NCBI GenBank assembly: GCA_964427505.1
Contig: CAYRUO010000005.1
Coordinates: 62,001-126,000, forward strand
Length of the DNA stretch: 64,000 nucleotides
Reading direction: 5' to 3'
Origin: Thermanaerothrix sp034436175
GTDB lineage: Bacteria > Chloroflexota > Anaerolineae > Anaerolineales > Anaerolineaceae
Positions 1 through 9,643 of the stretch are shown here, one piece after another; position 1 is the stretch's first letter; each line of letters opens with the position of its first letter. The notes beneath the pieces were generated by a model. It was given only the letters and a program-made list of their open reading frames with translations. It had not been told where the DNA came from and ran no database searches. The translations under genes and the position numbers were made by a program.

Positions 1-1157
1 GAGAGGTAGGACGCACACTCACCAACGCCATGGTGCAAGCCGACTTTAATCGTGCTTTGAGCGAAAGTGAAGCCCGCTATCGTGCTATTGTGGAGGATCA
101 CCAAACCGAGTTGATTTGCCGTTTCAATCCTCAGGGAATGTTGACCTTTGTCAACGAAACGTTTTGTCGTTATCTTGGGCGTGAACGGGATGAATTATCG
201 GGCGAGTCTATTTTCAATCTGGTGCATCCTACTGATCAAGGCGTTTTAGAAGCAGGCATTGCCAAATTATCCTCGACAAATCCAGTGAGCACCTACGAAA
301 CCCGCTTGCTGGAGACACACGGGCGCGAAATATGGATTGAATGGACTAGTCGAGCCATTTTTGATCCCGAGCAGAGGCTCGTCCTTGAGATCCAATCCAT
401 TGGGCGTGACATCACAGAGCGGAAACGATTGGAAGCGCAGATAGAATCGGCGCGGGTGCAATTAGCCGAAGCCAATCGTCTGGCTTCTATTGGGTTGTTG
501 GCCGCCAGCGTGGCACATCTGATCAATAATCCTCTAACCGCCATTATTGCAGAAGCCCAACTGCTGATGCACCGATTTGGCAACCAGCCACCGATTCGGG
601 AATCGGCGGAGGCTATTGAAAAGGCCGGTTGGCGGGCACAGCAGGTTGTGCAAAAGTTACTCGGTTTTTCCACTCGGGCTTCTGAACCCCATACCCTGGT
701 GGACATCAATCAGACGATTTATCAGGCGTTGGACCTGCTGAGCGATCCCTTAAGTGAGATGGCACTACGTCCTGCGCTACTACTACAACAAGAACCACCC
801 CCCAAGGTGTGGGGTAATGCTGGCCAATTGGTTGATCTGTGGCTTAATTTGCTTCTGCTAGCGCTGGATGGTATTGCTTTGGGTAAACCCAAACATCCAT
901 ATCTTGCTTTGATGACGCGGTATGAGGATGGTCAGGTCATTGTCGAGGTGACGGACAATGGTCAGGTTATTCCAGAAGATGAGTTAGCCACAATATTTGA
1001 GCCGCGGGTTGTTTCTTCCAGCGAGGGACGTGGAACAGGGATCGAGTTAACCCTATGTCGTGAACTGGTGCGTCAAAATCAGGGGGTGATCGAGGTGAAC
1101 AGTCATTTCGATCAAACCTGCTTTCGAGTGAGTTTTCCCGGTGTGAGTCCAAATTAA
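1..1157 (+). CDS. PAS / histidine-kinase-like protein, 5'-truncated, degenerate kinase core
   Basis: The reading frame is open back to the window edge (codons from base 3), so the start lies upstream; the first visible ATG is at 30. From that ATG, residues 15-130 form a PAS domain ending in the usual DITERK motif. A HisKA-like helix follows with AASVAHLINNPL, His163 being the phospho-acceptor position. The ATP-binding part is abnormal. The second Asn of the N-box is Leu (NLLLLALDG), the G1 box reads DNGQVI instead of DNGxGI, and the G2 box reads GTGIEL instead of GTGLGL. The kinase gene at 1986 has all of these intact. The phospho-acceptor may be usable while autokinase activity is probably lost. 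The regulator starting 20 bases downstream is the likely partner. Confidence 0.85.
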   Translation, partial: EVGRTLTNAMVQADFNRALSESEARYRAIVEDHQTELICRFNPQGMLTFVNETFCRYLGRERDELSGESIFNLVHPTDQGVLEAGIAKLSSTNPVSTYETRLLETHGREIWIEWTSRAIFDPEQRLVLEIQSIGRDITERKRLEAQIESARVQLAEANRLASIGLLAASVAHLINNPLTAIIAEAQLLMHRFGNQPPIRESAEAIEKAGWRAQQVVQKLLGFSTRASEPHTLVDINQTIYQALDLLSDPLSEMALRPALLLQQEPPPKVWGNAGQLVDLWLNLLLLALDGIALGKPKHPYLALMTRYEDGQVIVEVTDNGQVIPEDELATIFEPRVVSSSEGRGTGIELTLCRELVRQNQGVIEVNSHFDQTCFRVSFPGVSPN

Positions 1158-1177
1158 TTTTGTGAGGTGAGAGGGGT

Positions 1178-1981
1178 ATGGAACCAGCCAACATTTTAGT
1201 AATTGAAGATGATGCCATTGTAGCCCGTACAATTGAACGTTGCTTGCGCGGTGAGGAATTCCGTGTGACCGTGGCAAACAGCGGTATAGAAGGGCTGAAA
1301 GCGGCGCGGCGGCATGTGCCCGACCTGGTTATCTTGGATGTGATTATGCCGGGCATGGACGGCTATGCTGTTTGTAAAGAGATGCGTAACGATCCCCTAT
1401 TGGCCGATGTGCCGATCCTTTTTCTTACCGCTAAGGTAAAGGATGAGGATCGCATTGCCGGTTTTCGCGCCGGAGCAGATGATTATTTGGGTAAACCCTT
1501 TAACCTGGATGAACTGATCTTGCGCGTGCGGGCAATCCTTAAGCGCACCCGCTTTCGTGCTAAAAGTGGTGATGAGGCCCCTGGACGTTCGTTCCCCTTA
1601 GGTCAACTGATACCGGGCATTTTCCAAAGCAAGCGCAGTGAAGAGAAAACAACCGAGTCATCGCGACTGATTTCGCTGCGCGGGTATACGTTAGATACCC
1701 AAACCTTTGAGGTAGTTACACCTCATGCCGGTCGCATTCGACTAACGCCAGTGCAGTATGACCTGCTCTATCATTTGATGACCCATCCGGGTGAGATCTT
1801 CTCGCCCCAGCGTTTGCTAGATGAGGTGTGGGACTATCCTTCAGATGCGGGGAGTCCTGATTTAGTGCGCGTGCACATCAAGAACCTGCGCGAGCGGATC
1901 GAGCGAGATCCCAAGAATCCAACTTTTATTGAGACCGTTCCGGGTTACGGTTATACCATTCGCAAAGAAGAGACTATCTAA
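1178..1981 (+). CDS. OmpR/PhoB-family response regulator
   Basis: A 267-residue DNA-binding response regulator. The N-terminal receiver has the acidic pair at residues 10-12, phospho-acceptor Asp54 (LVILDVIMPGMDG) and a conserved Lys in GKPFNL. After a linker of about 40 residues, a winged-helix Trans_reg_C domain fills roughly residues 165-265, with the typical LTPVQYDLLYHL and GYGYTIR segments. It starts 20 bases after the degenerate kinase and ends 4 bases before the large kinase gene, so the three form one two-component cluster. The intact kinase at 1986 is the probable phosphate donor. Its target genes cannot be read from this window. Confidence 0.93.
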   Translation: MEPANILVIEDDAIVARTIERCLRGEEFRVTVANSGIEGLKAARRHVPDLVILDVIMPGMDGYAVCKEMRNDPLLADVPILFLTAKVKDEDRIAGFRAGADDYLGKPFNLDELILRVRAILKRTRFRAKSGDEAPGRSFPLGQLIPGIFQSKRSEEKTTESSRLISLRGYTLDTQTFEVVTPHAGRIRLTPVQYDLLYHLMTHPGEIFSPQRLLDEVWDYPSDAGSPDLVRVHIKNLRERIERDPKNPTFIETVPGYGYTIRKEETI

Positions 1982-1985
1982 GCCT

Positions 1986-4076
1986 ATGGATGCCCGATAT
2001 TCTCTGTCCCCATCCCGGCTATTAATTGGGCTTGATATGGCCGAGCAACTTAACGATTTGCTTTGGATGCATGCGAACCTGGCCGAAGCATTGCGGGGGG
2101 CGCTTGAATTTTTGTGTTCTGCGATGGGCTTTAAAGGGGGAGAAATTTTTGTCCAAAATCGCCATGAAGACCGCTGTTATCTTCATTTGGCTCTGGATTC
2201 CCCGCATTCTTGGTCTCAACCCTCGTTGCGCGAGCAATTAAATGCTCTTGTGCGGCAAATCCTTGATGAGGAACGTATCATTACCGGGCGAATGGATTTA
2301 GAGATAGGAGTTGCTTTGCCGTTGATGTCACCTATGGGTGTTCAGGGGGCGCTGGTGTTGGCGGGAAAACCGTCAACAGAAATTGGAGATGGTGTTCTAC
2401 CCTGGCTGGGGCGAAACCTTGGGCGGCGCATTGCCGTTGAGCGCACATGGACCGGCCTGTCCGGGGGGCGGCGAGGATTGCAAAAAGCGTTGACCGCGAT
2501 CAATGCGGCCCATTCGGCGTTTCACGATTTGGAAACCGTAGAAACTCTGCTCGCTCAAGCCGTGAGTGAATTATTAGGTGCGCAACAGGTGATCCTTTAT
2601 GTGTTCGAGGATACAAGTAGCGATTTGGTTTTGCGTAAAACGATGGGGCGTTTGGGGGAATGGCGCTCGGTGACATCCTTGCGTCTTGAACGAGGTTTGG
2701 CGGCTGAAAGCGCACGGCTCAAAATTCCCTTTTTTGTACCGCGCGTCTCCGAAGATACACGTTATGATCCCCAGTGTGATGGGGGGCTAAACGGTGGGGA
2801 CATGGCCATGATTGTTTTTCCGGCCATCGCCGATCAACGTGTTCAAGGTCTTATTGCCGTTACCCATTCGCCAGGGCGGATGATTTCAGATGAAGAGAAG
2901 CGGTGGTTAAGCGTGTTGGCCGGGGCGTGGGCATATGCGATTCATAATACCCGTTTGATCAATTCTCTACGGGTGATCAATGCTAACTTGGAAGTTAGCC
3001 GTTGGCAGTTGATTAATTCCCGCAATACATTACGTGCTTTGTTCGACAGCCTGCCCAACAGTATCTACATTGTAGATCGCCAATATACTCTGATGGCCGT
3101 AAACAAGAGCCGCGTTTCACGTCTTGGTGTGCACCCCAGCCAGGTGGTGGGTAAAGCCTGTTTTGTGGCGCTTTTTGGACGGTCGCAGCCCTGTGCGGGG
3201 TGTAAAGTGATGGATACATTTTTGAGCGCTCAGTCCCAGATTCGTTCATTGAGTGAGCAGACCGATAATGGTTCATTACGCGAATGGGAGATCACCACAT
3301 ACCCCATTCAAGGGGAGGATGGGCAAACGTTGCAGGTCATTGTGTACGAGAACGATGTGACTGAGCGCCGCCGCATGGAATCACGGGTTATTCAGTCCGA
3401 AAAGCTGGCTGCGGTTGGACAGTTGGCAGCCGGGGTGGCACACGAAATTAATAATCCTCTAGCGGCCATTCTGGCCAATGCCCAACTATTGCGGCGCGAT
3501 TTACACAGTGAGGATGAGGGTATTGAGGAATCCTTAAGATTGATCGAGATTGCTTCAACACGTGCGGTGAGGGTGGTGCAGAACCTGTTGTCATTTGCAC
3601 GCAAAGATAACGGTGAACTGGCGTGGATTTCAATCAACCAGTCCTTGGAAAAGGCGCTGGCGTTACTTAATCACGAGATTGTCTCGCGCGGCGTACAGGT
3701 CGAAACAAACCTGGCGGAAGACTTGCCCGAGTTTTTCGGCAGTCCGGAGAACCTGGAAAGCGTATGGGTCAATCTTCTTCTTAACGCCATGGATGCTATG
3801 CCTCAGGGAGAGGGACGATTGATGATTCGTTCCTGGCTAGGTGACGAAACCCTCTACGTGGGCATCCGCGATAACGGACATGGTATAAGCCCCGAGCATC
3901 TGCCTCATATTTTCGAGCCTTTCTTTACAACTAAAGGCCCGGGCAAAGGTACTGGGTTGGGGTTATCGCTGTGTTATCAAATTGTGCGTCAGCATGGGGG
4001 GAACATTCAGGTTGAAAGTCAACCAGGGGAGGGGACCGAGTTTATCGTCAGCCTGCCGCTAAAACTTGCGGGTTGA
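1986..4076 (+). CDS. GAF-GAF-PAS hybrid sensor histidine kinase
   Basis: A 696-residue soluble sensor kinase with no membrane segments. Two GAF-like regions (about 30-150 and 170-320) precede a PAS domain (about 355-460) that contains a Cys followed by a PCAGC pair. Many kinase PAS domains carry this pattern; it may bind metal or sense redox, which is inference. HisKA has GVAHEINNPLAA with His486. The catalytic domain has complete N, G1 (DNGHGI), F (FEPFFTT) and G2 (GTGLGLSL) boxes. The ATG at 1986 is preferred to in-frame codons further upstream that lie inside the regulator gene. It probably phosphorylates the OmpR-type regulator immediately upstream. Confidence 0.92.
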   Translation: MDARYSLSPSRLLIGLDMAEQLNDLLWMHANLAEALRGALEFLCSAMGFKGGEIFVQNRHEDRCYLHLALDSPHSWSQPSLREQLNALVRQILDEERIITGRMDLEIGVALPLMSPMGVQGALVLAGKPSTEIGDGVLPWLGRNLGRRIAVERTWTGLSGGRRGLQKALTAINAAHSAFHDLETVETLLAQAVSELLGAQQVILYVFEDTSSDLVLRKTMGRLGEWRSVTSLRLERGLAAESARLKIPFFVPRVSEDTRYDPQCDGGLNGGDMAMIVFPAIADQRVQGLIAVTHSPGRMISDEEKRWLSVLAGAWAYAIHNTRLINSLRVINANLEVSRWQLINSRNTLRALFDSLPNSIYIVDRQYTLMAVNKSRVSRLGVHPSQVVGKACFVALFGRSQPCAGCKVMDTFLSAQSQIRSLSEQTDNGSLREWEITTYPIQGEDGQTLQVIVYENDVTERRRMESRVIQSEKLAAVGQLAAGVAHEINNPLAAILANAQLLRRDLHSEDEGIEESLRLIEIASTRAVRVVQNLLSFARKDNGELAWISINQSLEKALALLNHEIVSRGVQVETNLAEDLPEFFGSPENLESVWVNLLLNAMDAMPQGEGRLMIRSWLGDETLYVGIRDNGHGISPEHLPHIFEPFFTTKGPGKGTGLGLSLCYQIVRQHGGNIQVESQPGEGTEFIVSLPLKLAG

Positions 4077-4077
4077 T

Positions 4078-4896
4078 TTAAGGCGAAAGCGCCAGTCGAA
4101 AGCCCAGGGCTGGGGAAGTGTAAGTGGCAATAACCCCTTCACGCACGGTGCACCGAGCCAATTTCCGGCTGTAATACCAAGAGCCACCGCGGACCACATA
4201 TTTTTCATTATCATTTGGAATCTCACGCCCATCGGTGGCTGAGTAAGGATAAGGCCGGAAGAGACTGCTGGTCCATTCCCAAACATTCCCCACCATATCG
4301 GCGACTCCATAAGGGCTATCACCGGAAGGCGAATAACTTCCGACCGGGGTGGTAGAAAATTTGCCCCCTTCCTTAGTGTTGCACCGCCAGAGGCCGAACT
4401 CATCGCCCCACGGATAGATACGAGCGTCCAAATCACCACGCGCGGCTTTCTCCCATTCGGCTTCGGTTGGCAGGCGATACTTCATCCCGGTCTGCTGGTT
4501 CAACCATTCAATGTATGCCAGCACATCATGGCGCGAAACACCCGTAACCGGATGATCATCTGTACCGTCAGGGTAATAGAAGCCATTCCAGGTGCGGGGC
4601 ATACGATACCCGGTTTGCCAGACAAAGGCAAAATAGTCGGCGTTGGTGACCGGATATTGCGCAATGTAAAACTCCGGCACATAAACGATGTGTTGGGGTT
4701 GTTCCACCATAAATAGATCGTTGTCGTACCACTCTTGCCATTCCTCGGCCCAGTCTTCACTGCGTAAGAGGAATAGGACCTGCTCATCGCTCAACCCCAT
4801 GGTAAAGGGACCTTCTGGGATCCGAATCATGCGAAAGTTACGGATCTGATAACTTTTGCTTCGCGTCAAAAAGGACGAGCGGGCATTTTTGGGCAT
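4078..4896 (-). CDS. SUMF1/FGE-fold protein
   Basis: A 272-residue protein of the formylglycine-generating-enzyme fold. It opens with RIPEGPFTMG and has the family core YPVTNADY, RLPTEAEWEKAARG, YPWGDEF, GNVWEWT, VVRGGSWYY and GFRLALSP. True FGEs use two active-site cysteines a few residues apart after GGSW. Here only the second is evident, in ARCTVREG, so sulfatase activation is doubtful. Many bacterial members of this fold serve other roles, such as C-type lectin-like binding or enzyme modification. There is no signal peptide. The start lies 2 bases after the stop of the upstream glycosyltransferase, so it is the last gene of a minus-strand operon. It ends 1 base from the convergent kinase gene. 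Confidence 0.85.
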   Translation of the reverse strand: MPKNARSSFLTRSKSYQIRNFRMIRIPEGPFTMGLSDEQVLFLLRSEDWAEEWQEWYDNDLFMVEQPQHIVYVPEFYIAQYPVTNADYFAFVWQTGYRMPRTWNGFYYPDGTDDHPVTGVSRHDVLAYIEWLNQQTGMKYRLPTEAEWEKAARGDLDARIYPWGDEFGLWRCNTKEGGKFSTTPVGSYSPSGDSPYGVADMVGNVWEWTSSLFRPYPYSATDGREIPNDNEKYVVRGGSWYYSRKLARCTVREGVIATYTSPALGFRLALSP

Positions 4897-4898
4897 CG

Positions 4899-5993
4899 CT
4901 AAACCTGTGGATGGAGATTAGAATAGCGGATTTGCGCATAGATTTTCAAAATCGAGCCGATATTTTCCTGAACGCTCTGACCCAAAGCAAACAAGTAGGG
5001 TTCCTGCTCGGCGCGTTCTTTATAAAGATCCAGGTGATCAATTATCTCTATTAGGGCTTCTTCCCAGGCAAAGGGGTCATTGCGCACCAGGATTCCAAAG
5101 TCTTTAAGATCCTCATAGGGGGCGCCTTGGCTGGCAACCCAGGGAATTTTCATAATCATATACTCTAATCCTTTGATCCATGAACGGCGCTGATCATAAG
5201 CCCCGTGTAGGGGAGCAATCCCGATGTCGAAGGTGGCTAAGTATTGCGGCCAATTTTCCGGTGCTGTCCAAGGTTGAAAAAGTTTTTGCGAATCGGGAAC
5301 GTTGATGGCACGGAATACACGTTCGTCTCCACAGATGAGAACCTGTACCTGTGGGCGGCGAATGCAAACCCGCCGTAAAGCCTTGATCACTCCGCTTTCG
5401 GTGAAGGATTGAAGATGCGACAGACTACCTCCCCAACCGATGATGATCCGTTCGTGTGGAAGAGGTTTGATGTTTAAGTAGCGGGGTAGGTCGAGGTAAT
5501 TAGGCAAGTAATGTACTGTAGCATGGGCGTGCCAATCCGCGGCTAATAAACGGGAAGGGGTTGTTGCGGCATGGGCAAGTTGTAAGCCCCATTGAAATTG
5601 CGTCAAGGGCGGAGGCTGAATCACAGTTGACCTTAGTTTGCCATCTGGTCCTTTTTGAACAAGACGGCCTTCTATCCAGAAGGTGTAATTCTTAGCCTGG
5701 GGTGGCATGAGGTGGTACGCATCGTCAAAATCGAGGATTATGGTTTTATCCCGGGCTTTCCAGTATTGCATAGCCTGTAAGACCGGCCCGAAGGCATTCC
5801 GTTGGATGACGATAATGTCGGCCTCAGAGCAAGCCGTCACGGCCTCTGGGGCGTGATAGGCAAAATGGTCAATGCGAATAAGCGTGGCTTGGTGCTGTCC
5901 GGTGGCTTGAATGGCGCGGGCGGGGATAGCACAGCGCCACTCTGCGGAATTCCATTCCTCAATGGAGTCGGACACGACATAAACAATGTTCAT
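4899..5993 (-). CDS. Glycosyltransferase, GT4-like
   Basis: A 364-residue protein with the two-domain layout of GT-B glycosyltransferases. The N-terminal half opens with a Rossmann-like strand (MNIVYVVSD) and carries IVIQRNAF and IILDFDDAYHLMP. The C-terminal half has IGWGGSLSHL, VLICGDERVF and a final segment in which the protein chooses among clustered acidic residues (KGLEYMIMKIPWVAS). The same IGW and PWVAS signatures occur in the two TPR-linked proteins upstream, so the three probably act in one glycan pathway. Its ATG overlaps the stop of the upstream gene by 4 bases, which suggests translational coupling. The sugar donor and acceptor are unknown. Confidence 0.8.
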   Translation of the reverse strand: MNIVYVVSDSIEEWNSAEWRCAIPARAIQATGQHQATLIRIDHFAYHAPEAVTACSEADIIVIQRNAFGPVLQAMQYWKARDKTIILDFDDAYHLMPPQAKNYTFWIEGRLVQKGPDGKLRSTVIQPPPLTQFQWGLQLAHAATTPSRLLAADWHAHATVHYLPNYLDLPRYLNIKPLPHERIIIGWGGSLSHLQSFTESGVIKALRRVCIRRPQVQVLICGDERVFRAINVPDSQKLFQPWTAPENWPQYLATFDIGIAPLHGAYDQRRSWIKGLEYMIMKIPWVASQGAPYEDLKDFGILVRNDPFAWEEALIEIIDHLDLYKERAEQEPYLFALGQSVQENIGSILKIYAQIRYSNLHPQV

Positions 5994-7660
5994 GCTTGCC
6001 TTGGAGAAATAAGATTGACCGGGGAGGGTATAGCGGCTTCAGCAGAGATGGGAGCGGAATGTAACTTCTTCAACAGTGCCTTCCACAAAGTAGCAAGGTA
6101 ACGGCTCTCGCGCAAAGCGGCTTGGGCGTTTCCAGCCCGACCTAATTGTCGGCGCACGTCGGCATCCACGATTAACTGCCGCAAGTAAGTGTGCCACTCT
6201 TCCGGAGTGGACGCGATAAATCCACCCGCACCCCATTCTCGGAATGCAGGTAAAGGTGAGGCTACCCATGGAATGCCTTTGACGCCGGCGAGTATCAATA
6301 AGCGCTCTGAAAGGGATTGGTTAAAGGGGATGTTGCGATGGGGAATGAGTAAAATGTCCACTAATCCCAACTGATACGGAAAATCTTCGACAGTGGTGGC
6401 GGGCAAATACAGTAGCCGTTCGGGGGGTAGACCACCGAATAAGGCGTACGCTTCAGGGTTATCAATTAATACCAGGCGGGTTTGGGGAAATTCGCGCAAC
6501 ACTCTCAGAATGATGCGGCGAATGATCAGCAGGTCTTCGACCTCTGAACAGAAACCTATCCATCCCAGATTAATAGTGGGGCGGGGCGGGGACTTCTTTC
6601 TCCACATTGGGTTTTGTTCTGTCCATCCATCGGGCATAATTTCAACCCGCCGCCCACAGCCCTCTAATGCGAGGGCGTGACTTTCCGTGGTGACGGTAAT
6701 CACATCTGCCAACCACAGACTGGCATGATAGGCGCGGGCTGCTTCAAGCGTACCCAGGCCTAAAAGGGGGTAATAAGGATGCTTGAGCGGAAGTTGTTCT
6801 GCATTACAGGTTAAATCGAGCACGATGGGGCGTTTAGCCCCGGCACAACGGGCAAGTTCAGCCATAAGGCTCTCTGAGGTGTAGGGATTAATAGCAACCA
6901 CAGCCTCGGTGTTTTCCAGGCTTTCTGTAGACACCGTGCTGTTTATGAGAACTTGATAGCCGCCTGCCTCGAGAGCGGCTCGAATCACCCGGACACGTTC
7001 TTGGGATGGGGCATTCTCAGGGGCTAGCAGTAGAACAGCACCGTGACTGTCGGGGGGGACTGAATTCTCAACGGGGTGCACCAAAGACACCACATTTTGA
7101 CGCAATCCTTCAAGCGCATTGGCGAGTTCGATTTTGCCTTCCTGACGGGCCTGTTTCAGGTTTAATTCGATCAGGGCTGGAATTAATTGTTCAATTTCAT
7201 CCAGATGCTCAGCAACTGCTTGGGCCGGTTGCCGGCTGTGAAGCACAATTTGAAGTAAATCGGCGGCTTTTTGGGTTGCGCCCTCATCTAAGCTTGTGGG
7301 TTGACCCGTTAGGCGCTGCAGTAAGCGTCGTAGTGCCACCGGATGAGTGGGAGATTCCAATGGCCGGGAGGGTGGAAGCACTGCTTCTTCTTGAACGAGT
7401 TGGGTACGGCGCAGAATTTCTGGATGGTTAGGAATTATTCTCTCGGCCTGTTGGTAGAGGTGGTAGGCCATCTCCACATCTTCGGCGGCTAAGTAGAGAT
7501 CCCCCAAAATAATTAAGGATTCCCAGTCCTCGGGATACCGCTCGATGATCTCGGCGAGCAAGGCAATGCCATCTTCAAGGCGGTTCGCACTGAGATAGGC
7601 GCGCGCCATACTCTTTTGGATCTTTAGTGGGCTGGGCATAGGGCTAAAACCGGTTTCCAT
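5990..7660 (-). CDS. TPR-domain glycosyltransferase
   Basis: A 556-residue protein. Residues 10-110 form two or three tetratricopeptide-like repeats (ARAYLSANRLEDGIALLAEI, LGDLYLAAEDVEMAYHLY). A helical linker follows. From about residue 205 there is a GT-B-type region with VLLLAPENAPSQ, LGWIGFCSEVEDL, RLVLIDNPEAYALF and a C-terminal GIPWVASPLPAFREWG. The last motif is almost identical in the next TPR-glycosyltransferase, so the two are paralogs. TPRs in such enzymes usually recruit protein acceptors, as in OGT-like transferases; that role here is inference. The stop overlaps the downstream glycosyltransferase start. The ribosome-binding site before the ATG at 7660 is weak. Confidence 0.8.
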   Translation of the reverse strand: METGFSPMPSPLKIQKSMARAYLSANRLEDGIALLAEIIERYPEDWESLIILGDLYLAAEDVEMAYHLYQQAERIIPNHPEILRRTQLVQEEAVLPPSRPLESPTHPVALRRLLQRLTGQPTSLDEGATQKAADLLQIVLHSRQPAQAVAEHLDEIEQLIPALIELNLKQARQEGKIELANALEGLRQNVVSLVHPVENSVPPDSHGAVLLLAPENAPSQERVRVIRAALEAGGYQVLINSTVSTESLENTEAVVAINPYTSESLMAELARCAGAKRPIVLDLTCNAEQLPLKHPYYPLLGLGTLEAARAYHASLWLADVITVTTESHALALEGCGRRVEIMPDGWTEQNPMWRKKSPPRPTINLGWIGFCSEVEDLLIIRRIILRVLREFPQTRLVLIDNPEAYALFGGLPPERLLYLPATTVEDFPYQLGLVDILLIPHRNIPFNQSLSERLLILAGVKGIPWVASPLPAFREWGAGGFIASTPEEWHTYLRQLIVDADVRRQLGRAGNAQAALRESRYLATLWKALLKKLHSAPISAEAAIPSPVNLISPRQA

Positions 7661-7784
7661 TCCAAGACATCCGCGCCGAAGGATTTACTATAAAGATAAA
7701 GCCGGCCAGGCTAAAAATGTATAAAAGGGTGATGAAAGCCGCGTAAAAGCAGGCTTAAGACCAGAAACGTGTAATTGTTCAGAC

Positions 7785-9380
7785 TTAGAGAGTCTTTAAT
7801 AGGCTTGTCCAAAGTTCAAACACGTGTCGGTTGCGTTCTTCGCTTTTCTTCCGTCCAGCGGCTGCCAATTGCTGACGCAATGAGGAATCCTGCACCAGGG
7901 TACTGAGGGCATCTCCCCAGGATGATGGGGTTTCAGCAAGGATGCCACCAACGCCCCAGGCGCGGTACGCAGGTAGAGGTGAAGCTACCCAGGGCAAACG
8001 GCGTGCCCCTGCTTCGACGAGTTTGATATCGGACTTCGCTTGATTGAAGCGTGTATTAGACAACGGGGCAAGCAAGATATCAAAGTTTGCCAGCATGAGC
8101 GGATACTCGTTGTGAGGGCGGAAAGGCAGAAAGACCTTCTGACGTTCGGGAAGCGGTTTGAACAACTCAAAGATTTGTGAATCGCCGCCAATCACAAGCG
8201 TTACCTCAGGATGCGAACGCAGAAAGTGCAGAAGTTCATTGCGGACCAACAAGATATCTTCGCGATGGGTGGCGGTTCCTGCCCACCCGATGCTAACTCT
8301 CTGGCGAGGGGGAGCGGGTTTCTCCCAATTCGGATTCTCGTCATCCCAGCCATTGGGAATGACTTGAACGCGACGGGCGAGTGAACCATACCGCTCGCCA
8401 AGGATCGGGGTTGAAACCACCAATACGCTTGCAGCACCAATAGCCAACTCGAGAGCGCGCAAAATGTTGGGGTTTCCCGGCCCACAGTGATAATAACCGG
8501 GATGATGCACGGGAATGTTGTGAAAATCATCGTCAATATCTACGATGATGGTTTTGCCTTTGCGCACACACTCGGCCAGGGCTTGCATGCTCTCGCGGTG
8601 AATATGAGGCCGCAGGAAAACGACGACATCCGCAGACTCAATATCCTGAGGTTGGGGGTAAAGGACGAATCGGGTATTGAATCCTATTCGTTTGAGCCAG
8701 CGCGCTGGTAGATTCAAACGAAAGTCAGAGACCTCACCGCTTCCGCAAAAAAGAATGTTCCGAAGGGTTGGATTGGATGCAGGCGCGGCTCGCCGTTTGG
8801 ACGGTTCCGGTTCTTTAGTGCGATCAAGAGCGTGTAATGCTTCTTGGGCTTGGGGATGGTCAGGATGGCGTTGCAGCACCTGTTGGTAAAGTTCGCGCGC
8901 CAAGTGCGGCTTGCCCAAGCCGGCGTAACAGTGCCCCAACCAGAGACGTAGTTCTATGTCTTCGGAAGTTGTAATCAGAGACTCCAGAATGTGTGCCGCA
9001 CCGGCAAAATCTCCGCTTTGCAGACAGGACAACGCCAAGTGTTTTTGAGCTATCTCGTTGGTAGGATCCAGGGCAAGCGCTTGCTCGAATGCGAACCGTG
9101 CACCATGTGGGTCGCCATCCATGAGCAAAGCAACGCCTAAGTTATTATAGGCTTCGGCAGAATCGGGCTGGCGCTGTACCAGGGCTTCTAAAGTTTCGCG
9201 GGCTTCTTTGATCATCCCCAGATGCAAGAAACAGGTGCCCAAAATAGATAGAATCGCAGGGTGGTCGGGTGCAATAGTTTGGGCTTTTTGCAATGCTTCG
9301 AGGGCTTCAGGCCACTTTTCCGCTTGGAGAGCCTCTTCGGCCTGGCTTAGCCAGGTATCCACTAATACAGCTTCGCTCAT
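7785..9380 (-). CDS. TPR-domain glycosyltransferase
   Basis: A 531-residue paralog of the gene at 5990. Residues 5-180 hold about five TPR units (LSQAEEALQAEKWPEALEAL, LGTCFLHLGMIKEARETL, NNLGVALLMDGDPHGARFAF, LGHCYAGLGKPHLARELY). Residues 205-531 form a GT-B-like region with NILFCGSGEVSDFRLNLPAR, KTIIVDIDDDFHNIP, SIGWAGTATHREDILL and RLPWVASPLPAYRAWG. A TATAAT hexamer on this strand at 9422-9427 is a plausible -10 element about 40 bases before the start; no good -35 accompanies it. A 124-base gap separates it from the downstream paralog; I see no terminator there. It probably modifies proteins or surface glycans with the neighbouring transferases. Confidence 0.82.
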   Translation of the reverse strand: MSEAVLVDTWLSQAEEALQAEKWPEALEALQKAQTIAPDHPAILSILGTCFLHLGMIKEARETLEALVQRQPDSAEAYNNLGVALLMDGDPHGARFAFEQALALDPTNEIAQKHLALSCLQSGDFAGAAHILESLITTSEDIELRLWLGHCYAGLGKPHLARELYQQVLQRHPDHPQAQEALHALDRTKEPEPSKRRAAPASNPTLRNILFCGSGEVSDFRLNLPARWLKRIGFNTRFVLYPQPQDIESADVVVFLRPHIHRESMQALAECVRKGKTIIVDIDDDFHNIPVHHPGYYHCGPGNPNILRALELAIGAASVLVVSTPILGERYGSLARRVQVIPNGWDDENPNWEKPAPPRQRVSIGWAGTATHREDILLVRNELLHFLRSHPEVTLVIGGDSQIFELFKPLPERQKVFLPFRPHNEYPLMLANFDILLAPLSNTRFNQAKSDIKLVEAGARRLPWVASPLPAYRAWGVGGILAETPSSWGDALSTLVQDSSLRQQLAAAGRKKSEERNRHVFELWTSLLKTL

Positions 9381-9421
9381 GACAAGGTCCTTGCTGAGAA
9401 GGGATAAAACGACCTACTTGG

Positions 9422-9427
9422 ATTATA
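9422..9427 (-). promoter_or_regulatory. -10 hexamer candidate for the TPR-glycosyltransferase operon
   Basis: A perfect TATAAT on the minus strand, about 42 bases upstream of the ATG at 9380. The -35 region at 17-18 base spacing (TGGGTT) does not match the consensus, so the assignment rests on the -10 alone. Confidence 0.35.
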
Positions 9428-9536
9428 GAGAGAGTGTCTTTGAGAACCCATAAAGGGGGGTTGAAAAGGGCGTAAATTCCTCATGAAGAGTTCCTGATCG
9501 GTTGCGTTGGGCAACGAACCACCAACAAGAAAAAAG

Positions 9537-9560
9537 AATGGCCATAGAGTAGCCATTTTT
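9537..9560 (+). terminator. Weak hairpin plus T-run in the leader of the chemotaxis operon
   Basis: A 6-bp stem AATGGC/GCCATT with a 9-base loop is followed by a short T run. It lies in the 263-base gap between the divergent glycosyltransferase and the M23 gene. It could end leader transcripts or be chance; the stem is short. The rest of the gap shows no clear promoter for the plus strand. Confidence 0.3.
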
Positions 9561-9643
9561 ATGCCGCTTATATCCACTCGCGGACGAAGTTTTATTAAGG
9601 ATTTATGGCAGGTCGCTTCGGCGCTGGCTAAAATGGGGATGCC

